A stretch of DNA of 64,000 bases from Plotosus lineatus (GCA_024760905.1 CM045733.1:31306001-31370000); one strand, 5' to 3'. Positions 49,017-61,377 are shown, counted from the first letter of the stretch. The notes: a model not told the origin generated them from the sequence alone. Numbers and translations: made by a program.

Positions 49017-49715
49017 ACGTACTGCTCACAGTATGTTTTTAAACACCACTGTCATTTTAGACGGCCTTCAAACCTGCCTCTGTGTGTGACTGTTTTGCAA
49101 CACTGCCATCATAATTCAGCAGTTCAGCTCAGTTTGGAGCCGCCCTGAATCACCAACGGAACTCTCTCAGTGTGATGCAGGCTTAAGTAGTTGGTCTTGT
49201 TATTACCGCAACAAGCTACATACAAAGCCATTCTGTGCAGAGAGTCTAAGCTGTTTTCTAAACTTGTTTTCCACATCCTAGTGCGGTGTAGTCATGATGA
49301 AAAATTGTCTGCTGTCTTATTATTATTATTATTATTATTATCATATTTTATGAGAAACGTAATAAAAAAGAAGACCATTGTTCATCATGACTGAGGAATT
49401 TAGATGGCATGTAAAGTAAAAGAAGTTCATTGTCTGAAAGTACTGAAATTAGCTTGAGTTCAAAGGAAGGAGCATAAAGTGATTTACAATAACTGCAGGT
49501 CATGGATGGGATGGTAAAATATAAACTGATTTCATGAGCAATGGGGAATCTGGATGCTTTAAAAAAATCTCTTTGAAGATAAAAATAAAATTCAAGCAAG
49601 ACTAAATGTAAGGTTATATGTGCTGGATAAATCCTGAAGTCCAATTTCCCACATTTAGTTTTTGAATGATTACATTTATGCAACCATGCAACTTTACATG
49701 TATTTATACTATCTG
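49017..49715. other. trhde intron with (ATT)n run
   Basis: About eight ATT units at 49318-49340. Nothing else recognised. Confidence 0.5.
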
Positions 49716-50047
49716 TCTGTCTGTCTTCCTTTCGGCTTTTTCCCTTTTACTCGGGAGTCGCCACACCAAATCATCTGATTCGCATGTTTGATTTGGCAGA
49801 GGTTTTTACGTCGAATGCCCTTCCTGTCACAACCCTTTTTAGCAAGGGACAGAAACACGCTGATGACTTTGCAGCTACTCTTTACGAAAGTCAGCAATGG
49901 TTCTTTTACATGCCTCTCACCATAGACAGTGACAGACATGGCCTGCCTTTGATAACCCAGTTAGCTGCACTGGGGGGACAGTGACAACCTTGTGGAGAAA
50001 GGAACTCGAACCCCCAACCTTTTTGGATCAGCGATCCAGCGCCCTAT
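49716..50047 (-). mobile_element. Full-length SINE with RTE-type tail
   Basis: Antisense copy with a complete RTE-type tail (TTCCTTTCGGCTTTTTCCC; ACTCGGGAGTCGCCACACCA), body, and head (GGAACTCGAACCCCCAACCT; GATCAGCGATCCAGCGCCCT). Short repeats TATACTAT flank it at about 49706 and 50045. Confidence 0.88.
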
Positions 50048-51129
50048 ACTATATTCCAATATATTAATTGGAGGACAACAGAAACATGTTTGACAGATTT
50101 TTAATCAGGAGAATCATGACATTTCACTTTTTCTTTGATGATGGAGTTGGTGATTGAGTTGATGAGTACATAAAAGTCAAAATAATAAGCTAAAAAAACA
50201 TATTCTTCATTTTATTGTTTACGTCGGCTAAGCAAAAATATGTATATAGCTTTAAAATGAAGTATATAGTAAATAGTATAGTATATAGTAGATTGCCACA
50301 TAATTTTCTGGTAACATATTTTCAGGATTTTCGGAATTGAAGGTTAAAAAATCTTCAGATTATGGTGTTATATTCAAACAGGTTTAACATATCAGCAAGT
50401 CGCTTTAGCAAAAACTAATATAATGTAAACACTCCAGTAAGTGTTCCAATCGAACACAGTACAAAGAACTTCACTTTAGAGTAAAATAAATAAGTAAAAA
50501 AAATCTCAAAACAGCTATGAGTTTAATCACTTTAAGCACGGACTGGGTTACTATCATCAGATAACACAATCATGTATATGTTTACTGATGCACATTTAAC
50601 ATTTGTCTAGCCGTGTTTTTTGGTGAGAGACCATATGCATTATTTATTAACTGCTTTCTTGGTTTACTGGTAGTTCAGGTACTGTGCGGATGCATAAAAG
50701 ATTATTTTATCAGACAGGATCACATTTGAAACACACTGCACTTACTTTAACTGGCTTACTTGATTATAAATTAGTATTACATTAATATCTGCAGACGTCA
50801 AACAGAATTAGGGTAAATCAGCATAAATAATGATACAAAGGTGAAAATTGACCAACAAAAGGGTCGATATTGCATCAAATATTGTAATGAGATACTTTAC
50901 ACTTTGGAATTTGTGAATATACTGAATGACCAGGTTATCTCATTGACTGAGTTTTTCTTACCCCTTGGCAGTTATATAAAATTGGAGCCCAATTCAACAG
51001 TGGTGAAGGAATCATGGGGAGTCATTTTCATATAAAGAGTCCTGACCTTAACTCTATTTAAAGTTTTTGGAATGCACTGAAAAGTAATTTCTGGGGTGGT
51101 CCATTTTTAACTTCATCAATTCAAGATTT
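50048..51129. other. trhde intron, nothing recognised
   Basis: AT-rich; one 64-codon frame at 50841-51035 without recognisable motif. Confidence 0.5.
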
Positions 51130-51300
51130 CATTAATTCAATTATTCATTTTTTTAAACCACTTAAACTTAATTAAGTATTAAGTATTTATTAGTTTATTA
51201 CTTATTATTACTTTATTACGTATTTGGGTAGGCTGGCGCTCTTCTCAGTTGACTGGTAGGATAGAGTACACCCAGGACAGCTTGCCAGGCCATTGCATGA
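51130..51300 (-). mobile_element. L2-like SINE tail, decayed and expanded
   Basis: ACCACTTAAACTTAATTAAG and later GAGTACACCCAGGACAGCTT with GCCAGGCCATTGCATGA match the tail in plus-strand form. The middle has expanded by AGTATTTATTAGTTTATTAC-type duplications. Confidence 0.65.
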
Positions 51301-51812
51301 TTTCAAGATTATATTGAAAAATATACCTTTATTTTCATTCAAAATACTTACATACGAGTTTGCCAGTGATTATGAGGTGTGTGTGGGGGGGGGGGGGGGG
51401 GTTGTTGCCGGTATTAGTTTTTTTTAGCCAGGCTGTTAAAACCAGACACTTGTGGATCAGCTTGTTTAGATAAACTAGCTGATAAGTCCCATATAGTAGG
51501 AAAAAGGAATCGTACAACTTGGTTCTACAACTTGGTACAGATTTGTTTACTGTCAGCTGCTAAACCCATCTAAAGTCCTCCTCTGGTCTCAAGCTAGTGT
51601 TCATAATTTTAATATTGTATTACAGTGAAACTTTATTGTTCATTTGTTTAATCATTGTGAGTCATTTGTATTTCAAAATAATGTGTTATTTGATGTAAAA
51701 CTACTGTATTATTTGTGTCCAAGGTACCAAAAAAGTGTCCATCGCATGCGATACGTGAAGTTTCGTTGTCTTTGGATTTTTATATGCTAATCTAAGCCCT
51801 ATGTTTATTTAG
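51301..51812. other. trhde intron end with poly-G run
   Basis: A run of about 18 G at 51384-51401. Ends in acceptor ATGTTTATTTAG. Confidence 0.6.
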
Positions 51813-51980
51813 GATTCATCCAAATGTACGGGATATTGTATACTGCACTGGTGTTTCTCTAATGGATGAAGATGTGTGGGAGTTTATCTGGATGAAATTT
51901 CATTCCTCCATGGCCATCTCAGAAAAGAAAGTCCTGCTGGAGGCCCTAACCTGCAGTGACAACTCTTATCTACTCAATAG
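51813..51980 (+). CDS. trhde: trhde exon (window exon 7)
   Basis: A 168-nt exon after acceptor CTATGTTTATTTAG. The first base completes an Arg codon and 55 codons follow: IHPNVRDIVYCTGVSLMDED, VWEFIWMKFHSSMAISEKKV, LLEALTCSDNSYLLN plus AG. Family motifs present are R-D-x-V-Y-C-x-G, W-x-F-x-W-x-x-F, and the run L-L-x-A-L-T-C-S ahead of a split Arg. Ends in phase 2 before GTGAGA. Symmetric (2-2). It follows a 14-kb intron loaded with transposons but is itself intact. The nearest to a perfect TRHDE match in the window. Confidence 0.96.
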
Positions 51981-52749
51981 GTGAGATTTAATGTGATGAG
52001 ACATAAAGATGCACAGCAGAGAAGAGTCACACATTTAATGGTTTAATTGGGATTTGCAATACAAATACATATTTAAAAAGGGGATATTATAGATATAATG
52101 GTAACATTTGATTGGTTTTGTAGGATAGAGAGCTTTTTTGTAGCAAGGCCTTAGCAATCACTAGGGATGTGTAATGAACTCAAATAAACCATGATGTAAT
52201 GTACAGAAGGATCTAAGAATTAAAGCATAATAAATTAAAACTAATAATGACAAAATAATAAAGGCACATGTTTGAAGGTGTTCCATTAAGTTAGAGAAAT
52301 TTTGTCAAACATTTGGAAATTTTGAATTGTTTTTCATAAAGTACATTCCGATGACAGCACTCAACTTCACAAGGTAAACAAAGGACTAGAAAAAAAGGAC
52401 TTCACAAGGTTCTAGAACAATTCTAGTCTGAGAGGTGAGTGTGTGAAGTTGTCTATACCGAAAAAAAGTGTGATCATTGTCAACAGCCTTGCTTGTTCTT
52501 AGCACTGAATAACTTTCTCTCTCCTACAAACAAATATTTTCACTTCTACTGCACAGTGGCATAAAAATAACACACTGGTTTGTCGACTAAATGGGAAAGG
52601 GGCTCTTGAGATCAAATGAAAACAGAAAATATTACCTTAACCAGAGATGAAGAGTTTTTCAAGCACAATGGGAACATAATGTATGTCATTACAACTGGAA
52701 TATAAGATAAACACTCTTGTTGATTTATTTTATTTAAACATTTAGCACA
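51981..52749. other. trhde intron, nothing recognised
   Basis: No exon or repeat recognised. Confidence 0.5.

Positions 52750-52826
<77 letters not shown>
52750..52826. repeat. (TG)n microsatellite
   Basis: About 38 TG units. Confidence 0.97.
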
Positions 52827-52827
<1 letters not shown>

Positions 52828-54071
52828 GTAATTGTCTCATTCTAATAATTAAAATTAATATAAATCGCATTTACATTGTGCTTTTCAAATTTTATTATTA
52901 TTTTTAAATAAATGTGGCAGGTTCAGGTCTCCCGGAGGAATGAACTGAACCCAAGTTGTTAACTGCATGTTGTTGAATCTGCTTAGTTGCCAGTCTTTGT
53001 TCATAAGACAGATCTTTGGCTTTTAATAGCATTTTTTTCTATTTCTCACTTAAAAAGTCAGTGCCTTGTATGTGATGAATTAAAGAGTGTTTAATTAAAC
53101 CATCAACTCAAATGATCACATACAAGATCAGACTATTTATTCTGTAAAGGTCCTGTAAGTTTATTCTGCAGTTCATGCAAATCTTCTCTTGACTGCACAT
53201 CTCTGGTGTCTGTAGTGATCAGGCACCATGACGTGAAACGCCGTTTTGCATTTTAAGTCAATATTTGTGATGCTGCATGGGAAAATCATGGATAAGGGTC
53301 AAAAATGTTTACAAATAGGTTAATATTGTATTTGAAAGAAGAGATGCTGCTGAATAAGATACAAAAATAGATTTAATTACCTTTATTACTTTTGGAGATA
53401 CATGTGTTTGAGTCTCCACACGAGCAGTAACCTAGTTTTTGTGAAAATTGGAGTTAGTTTTGTAAAAATTGAAACAGCTTGATTTGTTTTTTAGTTTTGT
53501 TGGAATTTTTCCACTCATAAAGCCTGCACAAAATTCCCAGAAAAGACTGAAAATGTTGGAAAGCCACTCAGTTACTTGTTACACTCAGGTACTACTTGGG
53601 AATTATTCAGTTTGCAGGTATATGTAAAGGGAGAGACAATTCTGTATCTGGTTTTGCTGCATTTTGACTCAAACAGGCTTCCTTCACCTCAGCATTACAG
53701 AGATCAGCTCTAAAAATAACCGGAGGATGCATCACATAAACTTGAAAACACAACTTGGCAGAATGTTTTTGGGTGTGTGTTTGGGTGTTTTTCTCTATTT
53801 TAGGCTATTTGAAAGGACAGTGACGACATTGGCCATTCTAAATTTACCAAACATAAGTAATTATTTTAAATAGGCAACAAATAATTCAGTCAAGTTAACT
53901 TCTACTTGATTGGAAAAAAATACTGTTATTTATGTGTTGGGTTTAGTTTTCGTCCCTTATTCTCCAAATCCTGGTTTCCCGCTTCAGAGCTCTGGAGAGA
54001 ATTTAGCCAACACGCATACAGAGTTTTTCACCAAAGTTCTCTGATTTATTGTGTTCACACAGGGTATTTAT
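52827..54071. other. trhde intron, nothing recognised
   Basis: No exon-like frame with splice sites and no known transposon. Confidence 0.5.
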
Positions 54072-54072
54072 A

Positions 54073-55340
54073 CAGTGGAGCCTCGGAATCCGAACGCTCC
54101 AGAGGTCGAACAAATCGGAATCCGGGATTTTTTGTCACGGAAATCGGGCAAAAACCAGAAGTCGAACTCGAAAAACGAGATCGAGAGGGAGGAAAAGTGC
54201 ACAACTTCCGGAAGTCTGAAAATTGTTGATACTATGTATCACCCTGATGAAGCTAGCGCTGTTCTGGGGAAGTCCAGAAGTTGTTGATACCATGTATCAC
54301 CCCGATAAAACTAAAGCTAGCACTAAAGCACTAAAGCTAAGCTAAGCTAAAGCACAAGCATTGCTATGACTACCTTTAATGATAAGGTCATGAGCCACTT
54401 CCATAAGGTTTTGAAAAGAAGGCAGAAACAAGCCAAGTTGGAAATGCTCTTAAAGCAATAGCAAGAGGAAAAAACCCTTTGGCTGATTTCCCTAAAGCTG
54501 TTATGGAAGGGAATCCTCCTCTTCTCTCCCTCTCCAACATTTACGTATGCCAACTGCTCACCACCACAAAGGTTAAAAATCCTTATCTTTATTGTTCGTA
54601 CTCTTTATTATCATTATTAGTTATAAACTGAAAATGGATGAGCTTTATTATTCACAGGGAAGGCACTAGAGCACGGGGATATCGTTGAAGCCCTGGTGAT
54701 TGCTAAGTGGAATCAAGTGTGTGTATTTAGCACTCCACTCGCGTGTGGCAGCCATAGCCCCTACAATGTGCAGAGAGACAGTTAGAACCACCAAAACCAG
54801 AGTCTCTCATAACACAGACCATAACATAGTGTACTGTATTCAATATTTTTTTTTCACTTAATTCGCGGACCTATGGTATGAGTAGGATTTTTATACCCGA
54901 GTCTAGTGGCTCATCAGGCCGGTGCTTATCCCTGGTTTCTGTAGCGTGAAATGACCCGGAGTTCAACTCATCCTGGATGGGACGCTAGTCCATCGCAGGT
55001 TACTTTCCCAGTATATTTTTACTGGTACCCATTTATACTGCTGGGTGAACAGAGGCACACTTGTGGTTAAGACCTTGCCCAGGGGTCTTAGCACAGTGAG
55101 GGTCTCAGTTGGATTTGAACTCACAACCTCCCAATCATGAGCACAGCACCCTAACCACTACACCACCGGCCCCACGTATGGTATGAGTTACTTTACCGTT
55201 AACGTCTGTTCAAAAGACGACGGAACGGATTAAGACCATTTACATTATTTGTAATGGGAAAAGCGGATTCATAATTCGAACAAATCAGAATCAGAATAGC
55301 CATCTGGAACGGATTAAGTTCGAGTACCGAGGCTCCACAG
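54073..55340. mobile_element. Tigger-like element with inverted ends and TA duplication
   Basis: Left end CAGTGGAGCCTCGGAATCCG, right end (reversed) CTGTGGAGCCTCGGTACTCG, both beside TA. The interior has no clear transposase. A SINE is inserted (separate entry). Subterminal GGTCGAACAAATCGGAATCC and AACAAATCAGAATCAGAATA are also inverted relatives. Confidence 0.85.
54903..55180 (-). mobile_element. tRNA-headed SINE inside the Tigger-like element
   Basis: In reverse: head GGTGGTGTAGTGGTTAGGGT (A box) and TTGTGAGTTCAAATCC (B box). Then CCCCTGGGCAAGGTCTTAAC and AGTATAAATGGGTACCAGTA, ending with CAGCGTCCCATCC-like and GATGAGTTGAACTCCGGGTC. It must be younger than the host element. Confidence 0.85.
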
Positions 55341-55372
55341 TACGTAAACATGGGTGTGAGTTTGTCTTGGAC

Positions 55373-55406
55373 AGTGTGTGTGCGTGTGTGTGTGTGTGTG
55401 TGTGTT
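55373..55406. repeat. (TG)n microsatellite
   Basis: About 15 TG units with one GC step. Confidence 0.93.
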
Positions 55407-55489
55407 TGTGTGCAAGAATGGGAAATGTAAAAATACAGACACACAACTTGTGTTATAGGTTTGCAATGTTATGTTTCTGAGTTTCTCTG

Positions 55490-55492
<3 letters not shown>

Positions 55493-55522
<30 letters not shown>
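55493..55522 (+). repeat. (CT)n microsatellite acting as polypyrimidine tract
   Basis: About 15 CT units run to within eight bases of the acceptor AG at 55529-55530, so the pyrimidine tract of this splice site is a length-variable microsatellite. Confidence 0.95.
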
Positions 55523-55527
<5 letters not shown>

Positions 55528-55530
55528 CAG

Positions 55531-55671
55531 ACTGCTCAACTTGTCTTTAAGCTCTGATCTGGTGCCAGATCAAGATGTGATCGACATAATCATCCATGTT
55601 GGCCGCAACCCACATGGGCGCCGTTTGGCATGGAGATATTTCCAAGAAAAATGGGACATATTAAACTCTCG
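55531..55671 (+). CDS. trhde: trhde exon (window exon 8)
   Basis: A 141-nt exon after acceptor CTCTCTTTTTCAG. The first base completes an Arg codon, then 46 codons: LLNLSLSSDLVPDQDVIDII, IHVGRNPHGRRLAWRYFQEK, WDILNS plus CG. R-N-P-x-G-R-x-x-A-W-x-[FY]-x-x-x-x-W is the standard late C-terminal-domain motif of M1 peptidases. NLS is a potential N-glycosylation site. Ends in phase 2 before GTATGC. Symmetric (2-2). Confidence 0.95.
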
Positions 55672-55851
55672 GTATGCTTCTTAGGCGGTATATGTCCAGT
55701 AAAAACGTATGCAATTACTTATTGGTATGAAGGTGTATTGCTTGATTTGTATTACTTTGATTGTGCATGAAGCACAGAAAGTACACATCTTGTTTGTGCT
55801 GTTTGTGAGGCATGTAACAGCAGTGCTTTATTTAATGTTACTTTTATGCAG

Positions 55852-55933
55852 GTATGGCGAGGCTTTATTTATGAACAGTAAATTAATCAGCGGTGTGACA
55901 GAGTTTCTCAACACAGAGAGTGAACTCACTGAG
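55852..55933 (+). CDS. trhde: trhde exon (window exon 9)
   Basis: An 82-nt exon 180 bases after the previous one; acceptor ACTTTTATGCAG. The first base completes an Arg codon and 27 codons follow: YGEALFMNSKLISGV, TEFLNTESELTE. R-Y-G-x-x-x-F-x-x-S-x-L-I-x-x-V-T-x-x-F is typical of the family. Ends in phase 0 before a consensus GTGAGT donor. The usual continuation (LKNFM...) is not found in the next 8 kb, so one more exon lies beyond 64000. Translation past the donor (to 56020) is read-through. Confidence 0.95.
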
Positions 55934-56129
55934 GTGAGTTATGAAGCTAAGATCACTTTCACCACTATAACTGACAGAACCAGTGGCTGTGTCCTCTTCA
56001 ATTGTACTAGGGAAGACTAATGTACTCAGATTTGTGGTATTTTTCAGACTATTCTTGAATATTTTGATAACCTTATCTTTATGGATAGAAGAAAAAATGT
56101 TTTTTTTAAGAACATGTCAAAACCACAGC

Positions 56130-56460
56130 CATCCATGACCGGGAGTCCATGGGAGCTCCTTGGCCAAGCTCTCACAGGAGGGAGGGATGGCATGCACCCA
56201 TGTTCCTGCTACCCTCAGTGATTGTTAACTAATCATGGTGTCTGTGAGCTCATTTGTACAAGGGATCAGATGATGCTTTCCCTCAGATTGTGTTAGACTG
56301 CAACCTATTCATGCGCAGTAGTTCAAAAAGAGGCAGGTGACATTGCATGTCACGGAGTGGTGTGTGTGCATCTCTCCCTGGTTGGTGGTGGCCATGTGAT
56401 AGGGAATACTTGAGAGGTGGGAATTGGATATGACAACATTAGTTCGAAAAATTGGGGGAA
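56130..56460. repeat. Interspersed repeat, unknown type (copy 2)
   Basis: Shares several phrases with 46165-46345: TCCCTGGTTGGTGGTGGCCA, GATAGGGAATACTTGAGAGG and GGGAATTGGAT. It contains GGGAGTCCATGGGAGCTCC and ends in an AAATAATAATGATAATAA-like tail, which suggests a retroposon. Confidence 0.6.
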
Positions 56461-56943
56461 ATAAATAATAATGATAATAAAACCATGTTAGAACCAAAGA
56501 TTTTCAACATTTTGTGAGTAGTTTAAAAACAACTGCGTTGTGACTATGTTTCTTTTAAATTTCTACGGTGACCCTGAAGTTCACAAGAAGGTTTAAAAAA
56601 AAAATGCCACTCGTCCAGAAAGCATGGTAACATTGTGCAAACCATGCCGGCATGTCACAAAACACAATGGCATTTTACAAAACACAACGGAGTTTCAGAA
56701 TACGAAAAAGGAGCGACAACTTGTGTGGGACTGGACAGTGGTCTTGGTGACAGCTGTCTGTTATTTCTAGTTGTCTACTGTCTACTTTATTTGCAAGGAA
56801 GGCAAAAGGAAAGTACAAGGTTTTTTTCATTCATATTTTCATGTAATTCTTGATATGCAACATATCAAAATGTCTCTTGGTTACCTGAAATTATGCTTGA
56901 GGAGACAAAAAGGCTGTTTCTGCTTTAAATTCATCCATTTACA

Positions 56944-57125
56944 TTTATGGAATTTTTCAAGCACTCTTATCCAGAGTGACTTACATTCAATTTATCATTT
57001 TTTATGCAATTGGGGGTTAAGGGCTTTGCTCAAGGACCCACCAGTGTCAGCTTGGTGTTACTAGGGCTTAAACTACCAACCTTTGAAATAGTAACCCAGA
57101 ACCTTAATCACTGTGTCTAGCACTA
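56944..57125 (-). mobile_element. SINE remnant (AAATGTAAATG-tail class), antisense
   Basis: Plus-strand form CCATTTACATTTATGGAATT, CACTCTTATCCAGAGTGACT, GGGGGTTAAGGGCTTTGCTC, AAGGACCCACCAGTG and AACCTTAATCACTGTGTC: the reversed design of 14641-14835. Confidence 0.75.
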
Positions 57126-58233
57126 TCCATATTGTTCGATTTTTAAACATCTGTTGAGATCTGCACAACTTTGATAAAATGGCCCTCCTCATAGTTCAGT
57201 AGATCTGGACAAATATTAAGAAATATAACTATGTGGCAGACTTCAAAGCAGAAACTTGGCCTCTGTGTTAAAAGACAGTGGTGCCAATTCTTTGTGAACA
57301 TTGTCTAACTCAACTTGCAGGTTTATCAGATACACATGCCTTTCTGTGGTTCAAATTATCAGTGGCATGTAGATGAGTATGACACTTAAACCATTTGGTT
57401 TTACTATATATGGTTGTATAGGAAAGTTCTCTCACAGAATCCTGTGGCTGAAATGGAGGACATCGCTATATTCGGACTATCCATTGCCCATTTGACAGCC
57501 ATTGATTGATCTGACATTCCACTGGTTGGACCAGTAGGCTGTTGGAATATATGGCTGTAATCACTGAAATGTCAAACAGCAACCCTGATGTAATAAACAG
57601 CTTAAACCCACTCAAGGTTCCATGCTGGTGTAAAAAGCCATATGTTTAGGTCTTCTGTGTATTGACTCCTAGTGGACAATATTCAGAAATAAAAGCATGT
57701 AAAATATGCAGTGGAACTTTTAAAATTGCTTCTCAACTTATTTCTAACCAATCATATGGCTTCATATGATAGCAAAATAAATTACGTTAAAGCATTAGCT
57801 GCCATGGATATTTATTTGTTGAATAACATTCTCATTTTCCTGCATCCTGTTTATATTTTAAAATTTAAAAGAGCATTAGTTATTTTATTCAGCAATAGAC
57901 ACTTGTTCATAATTTATTATTGCATGCATTTTTTTTCAAATACACTGTCACGTTAGTACACAATTGAAAGTCTTTTCCATCTAACAATGGAACCAATAAA
58001 CTAGAACATTGATTGCATTCCTCATGAATGTTTACTGTATACCAAGGTAAATTACAAAGGTTTTTTTTTTTTTTAATGTTCATTTTAACAGTATCATCTA
58101 CCACAAAAACAGCCACAAGCCCAATTTCCCTTAGAGAGCCTGGACAATTTTATCTCGGAATGTAACATAACATAATATTTCGTAAGACTAATCAGTGACA
58201 GAACTTTAAGACCACTATTTAATGATCTTAAAA
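57126..58233. other. Intron, nothing recognised
   Basis: No exon matching the missing trhde C-terminus was found here. Confidence 0.5.
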
Positions 58234-58376
58234 TACAGTAGGCCCCCAGTTTACGAAATTAATCCGTTCCAGAGCCCTCTTCGGGTATTTCGTAAGTAGG
58301 GGTAAACCATTTTATTACCATATTAAACCATTTTATTAACATATTTATTAATTAAACCATTATTAAACATTTTTAT

Positions 58377-58412
<36 letters not shown>

Positions 58413-58423
58413 CTCTTTCTCTG

Positions 58424-58459
<36 letters not shown>

Positions 58460-58655
58460 CACTCACGCGCTGCGGGCCACGCCCACAAGACGTGGAATCG
58501 TGGAATTCAAAGCGCATTCCCTGCTTGACAAACTCAACTTTAATTTGATTCCTTGAGGGATCTGAATTCCAGATGAGCTGAAATGTGCCCACATTTATTA
58601 ATCATTTACTGAATTAAACAAATAAAAAAACTAAACTAAAAACTAAAGCGTTATT

Positions 58656-58690
<35 letters not shown>

Positions 58691-59095
58691 CGCGCTGCGG
58701 GCCACGCCCACAAGATGTGAATTCAAAGCGCATTCTCTGCTTGACAAACTCAACTTTAATTTGATTCCTTGAGGGATCGGAATTCCAGATGAGCTCAAAT
58801 GCGCCCACATTTATTAAACATTTACTGAAATAAAACAACTTAAAAAACTAAACTATAAACTAAAGAGTGAAGCTTCCTTCTGTCTCTATCTGGGAGGCCA
58901 GCGGGGCGGGATGTTGAGAGACAGCCAATGAGACAGCAACTCGCGCGTCGTGTGAAATTTTGATTGGCGCATTTTAATTTTGAATCTCTTTTTGTAAGAG
59001 GGGGTTGTTTCGCATTTTGTGGATTGAAACGCATGCATGTGGTTCTGCAATAAATTAAGGAAAGACAAAAAGCAATCGGATAATAATTCTTGAAT
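58234..59095. mobile_element. M1/Tigger-like MITE with internal tandem duplication
   Basis: Begins ACAGTAGGCCCCCAGTTTAC, GAAATTAATCCGTTCCAGAG. Two tandem segments of about 225 bp follow: 58425-58625 and 58659-58855. Each has a (TC)n run, then CGCTGCGGGCCACGCCCACA, GAATTCAAAGCGCATTC and GACAAACTCAACTTTAATTT. A third partial GC-rich segment at 58890-58990 includes AGACAGCCAATGAGACAGCA. (AC)n lies at 58381-58411. No second end was identified with certainty. Confidence 0.6.
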
Positions 59096-59372
59096 GAACA
59101 CAAACTTACAGACCTGTACTATATGTTTTATCTTAGCCACTGTACAGGTAACATTTCAGAAGAAGAAGAAAAAAAAAATCACAAAACTAATACAGATCCA
59201 GCACTTATTCCAACATAAATGAGTTTAAATATACCATTAACTAGCCCAAATGCTGACTATGTAAATGATACCACCATAATAAGGTTTCTACAACTTCTAC
59301 CAGAGCCATGTTGTATACTCTGACAAAATAAAGGTTTTTTTTTGGCAATCACTCACTGTAGGTTTAACAGTA

Positions 59373-59374
59373 AA

Positions 59375-59405
<31 letters not shown>

Positions 59406-59430
59406 GAGAGAGAGAGAAGGAGAGAGAGAG
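59373..59430. repeat. (AG)n microsatellite
   Basis: About 28 AG units with small interruptions. Confidence 0.95.
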
Positions 59431-59439
59431 CTATCATGA

Positions 59440-59890
59440 AAAGACCTTTACTCCAGCAGTAAAATATGAACGATGTTCAGTGATAATGTGGGGATGTTTT
59501 CTTCCAAAAGCATTGGAAACCTTGTTAGGGTATATGGCATCATAGAATTCATAAAATGCCAGAACATTTTAAATAAAAAATAAAAAAAATGCAACTGAAT
59601 CTTTCAGAAGGACAACGATCTGAAGTATATGTCTAAATCAACACAGAAATGCTTGCTAACCACATAATTGAACTTCTGCCATACCATCTTGATCTCCTAA
59701 ACTGAAACCCATTGAAAACCTGTGGTGTAAGCTAAAGGGGTGCTCGTGCAAGAAAAGAGCATCGGACCTTTGAAGGATTTGTAGAGATTCTGTAAAGATA
59801 TTATATATGCTGTATTTTCCCCAACCTTATTAAAACCTTGCAGGAAAAGAACTCTGTTGGCAAAGGGAAGTTGTATAAAATACAGTAAAT
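59440..59890 (+). pseudogene. Tc1-like transposase scrap (copy D)
   Basis: Reads CSVIMWGCFLPK (strand 4-5 region after the first catalytic Asp). Later, in other frames, ACCCATTGAAAACCTGTGG (the P-I-E-N-L-W box with the third catalytic residue) and GTAGAGATTCTGTAAAG are recognisable. Heavily damaged. Confidence 0.7.
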
Positions 59891-61377
59891 ACTTGGATGC
59901 TAATTATTTCGAAAAGAGAAATTCCCTGAATAAAGATGAGATGTTTCCCTGAATAAATTTATTTCAGTTCAAAGATTGGATTTATTCAGTGCGAGCTACT
60001 TCATCATAATGCTGATTTTTCTGATTATTACTTTTTAAAACTTTACAATGGGTGACACGATCATGGAGACACTGGATAAAGTAAAATAACAGGGGACATT
60101 TATAAAAGGAAATATTAAAGTGAAATTTGATTTGCACAAGCTCCAACCAAAGAGTACTACAGCATAAAATCTCAAGTAGCTGATAGACCATTGAAAATAT
60201 AATTCAACTTTTTTTAGTCACTGAACATCGGTGAATGGACATTGAAGCTCTGAGAATGTGTATCCATATACAGTACTTGTGTCTTCAACGCCACTAAAAC
60301 CATAAATCAGTGAACAAGCTTTATTAGGAAAAAAAAGCAAAACAAAACAAACCTGAACCTGGTTTATATGAGCATGGAGGACATTAGTGGTCACGGATGT
60401 TAGAAATGGTCCCCACTGGAGTACGCTGATTTGCAACTAGATTGCGCCCAAAGCACATAAACCTCAAATGGTGTTAGTTCATATAAAATAATGACGTTAA
60501 TCCACTGAGCACAATTATTTTATATTACATTACATCCAGATCACAAGCCATTCATGTCTGCATTATGTGTACCACAATCATGGAATAATAAAGATGGTTT
60601 TTATACGCTTTGAGTAGCATATGAGATACGTAAAAAATTTGACCGAATATAATGAAACACCATCAGTGTTTTAATATCAGCTTTAATAAATGTCTCTCCA
60701 CCTAAGGATAAAACATATTTGCAGATACATGACATGTTCATAATTTAACTGAATGATCTGAAACATTATCATGAACCCTGATTAGAAACAATATTTTATA
60801 TACATGTTATACTACATTATATATTAATTAACCTGTTGAAGATGTTGAGCCAACTTGTAAAATGTGTTCAATAAACCATAATTAATGCCGCAGATGCAGC
60901 AAATATGCAGTGGGAATGACTATTTTAAAAAGAGGAAAGCAAACACTAAGTAAATAAATAATGAACCGCTACTTTAAAAATTTGAAAGACAAACAAAATA
61001 AGAATTCAGAATACTTTATTGATCCTCGAAGATATTGTGTAAAAAATGCGTCTAAACCAAAACATATGAATATCTGTGGAACTAAAGAGTATAGCAAATC
61101 TGATATAAAGCCCAGAGGTTTCAGCCCAGCTGCGAGAGAATGTATAGCCAAGACAATCCTCAGAGCATAAATACAGACAGGTTAATATAACAGTGAATGA
61201 AAAGATGGCTCCAGATCAGATTGGTTTAAAAAGAGAACAGAAAGTTACAAAACAACCAATGAAATCCACAAATCTTTATTTCACTGATAAAGTTAATACG
61301 TGTGTGAGTCATCATGAACAGAGATCGCATAAAATAAATCTGTTTTTAGAAATCAAGTATCTGGAAATAATATATTA
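59891..61377. other. Intron, mostly unrecognised
   Basis: AGAATACTTTATTGATCCTC at 61007-61026 resembles the reversed 3' end of a fish LINE. A 69-codon plus-strand frame covers it (60961-61170) and is not considered a gene. Confidence 0.45.
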
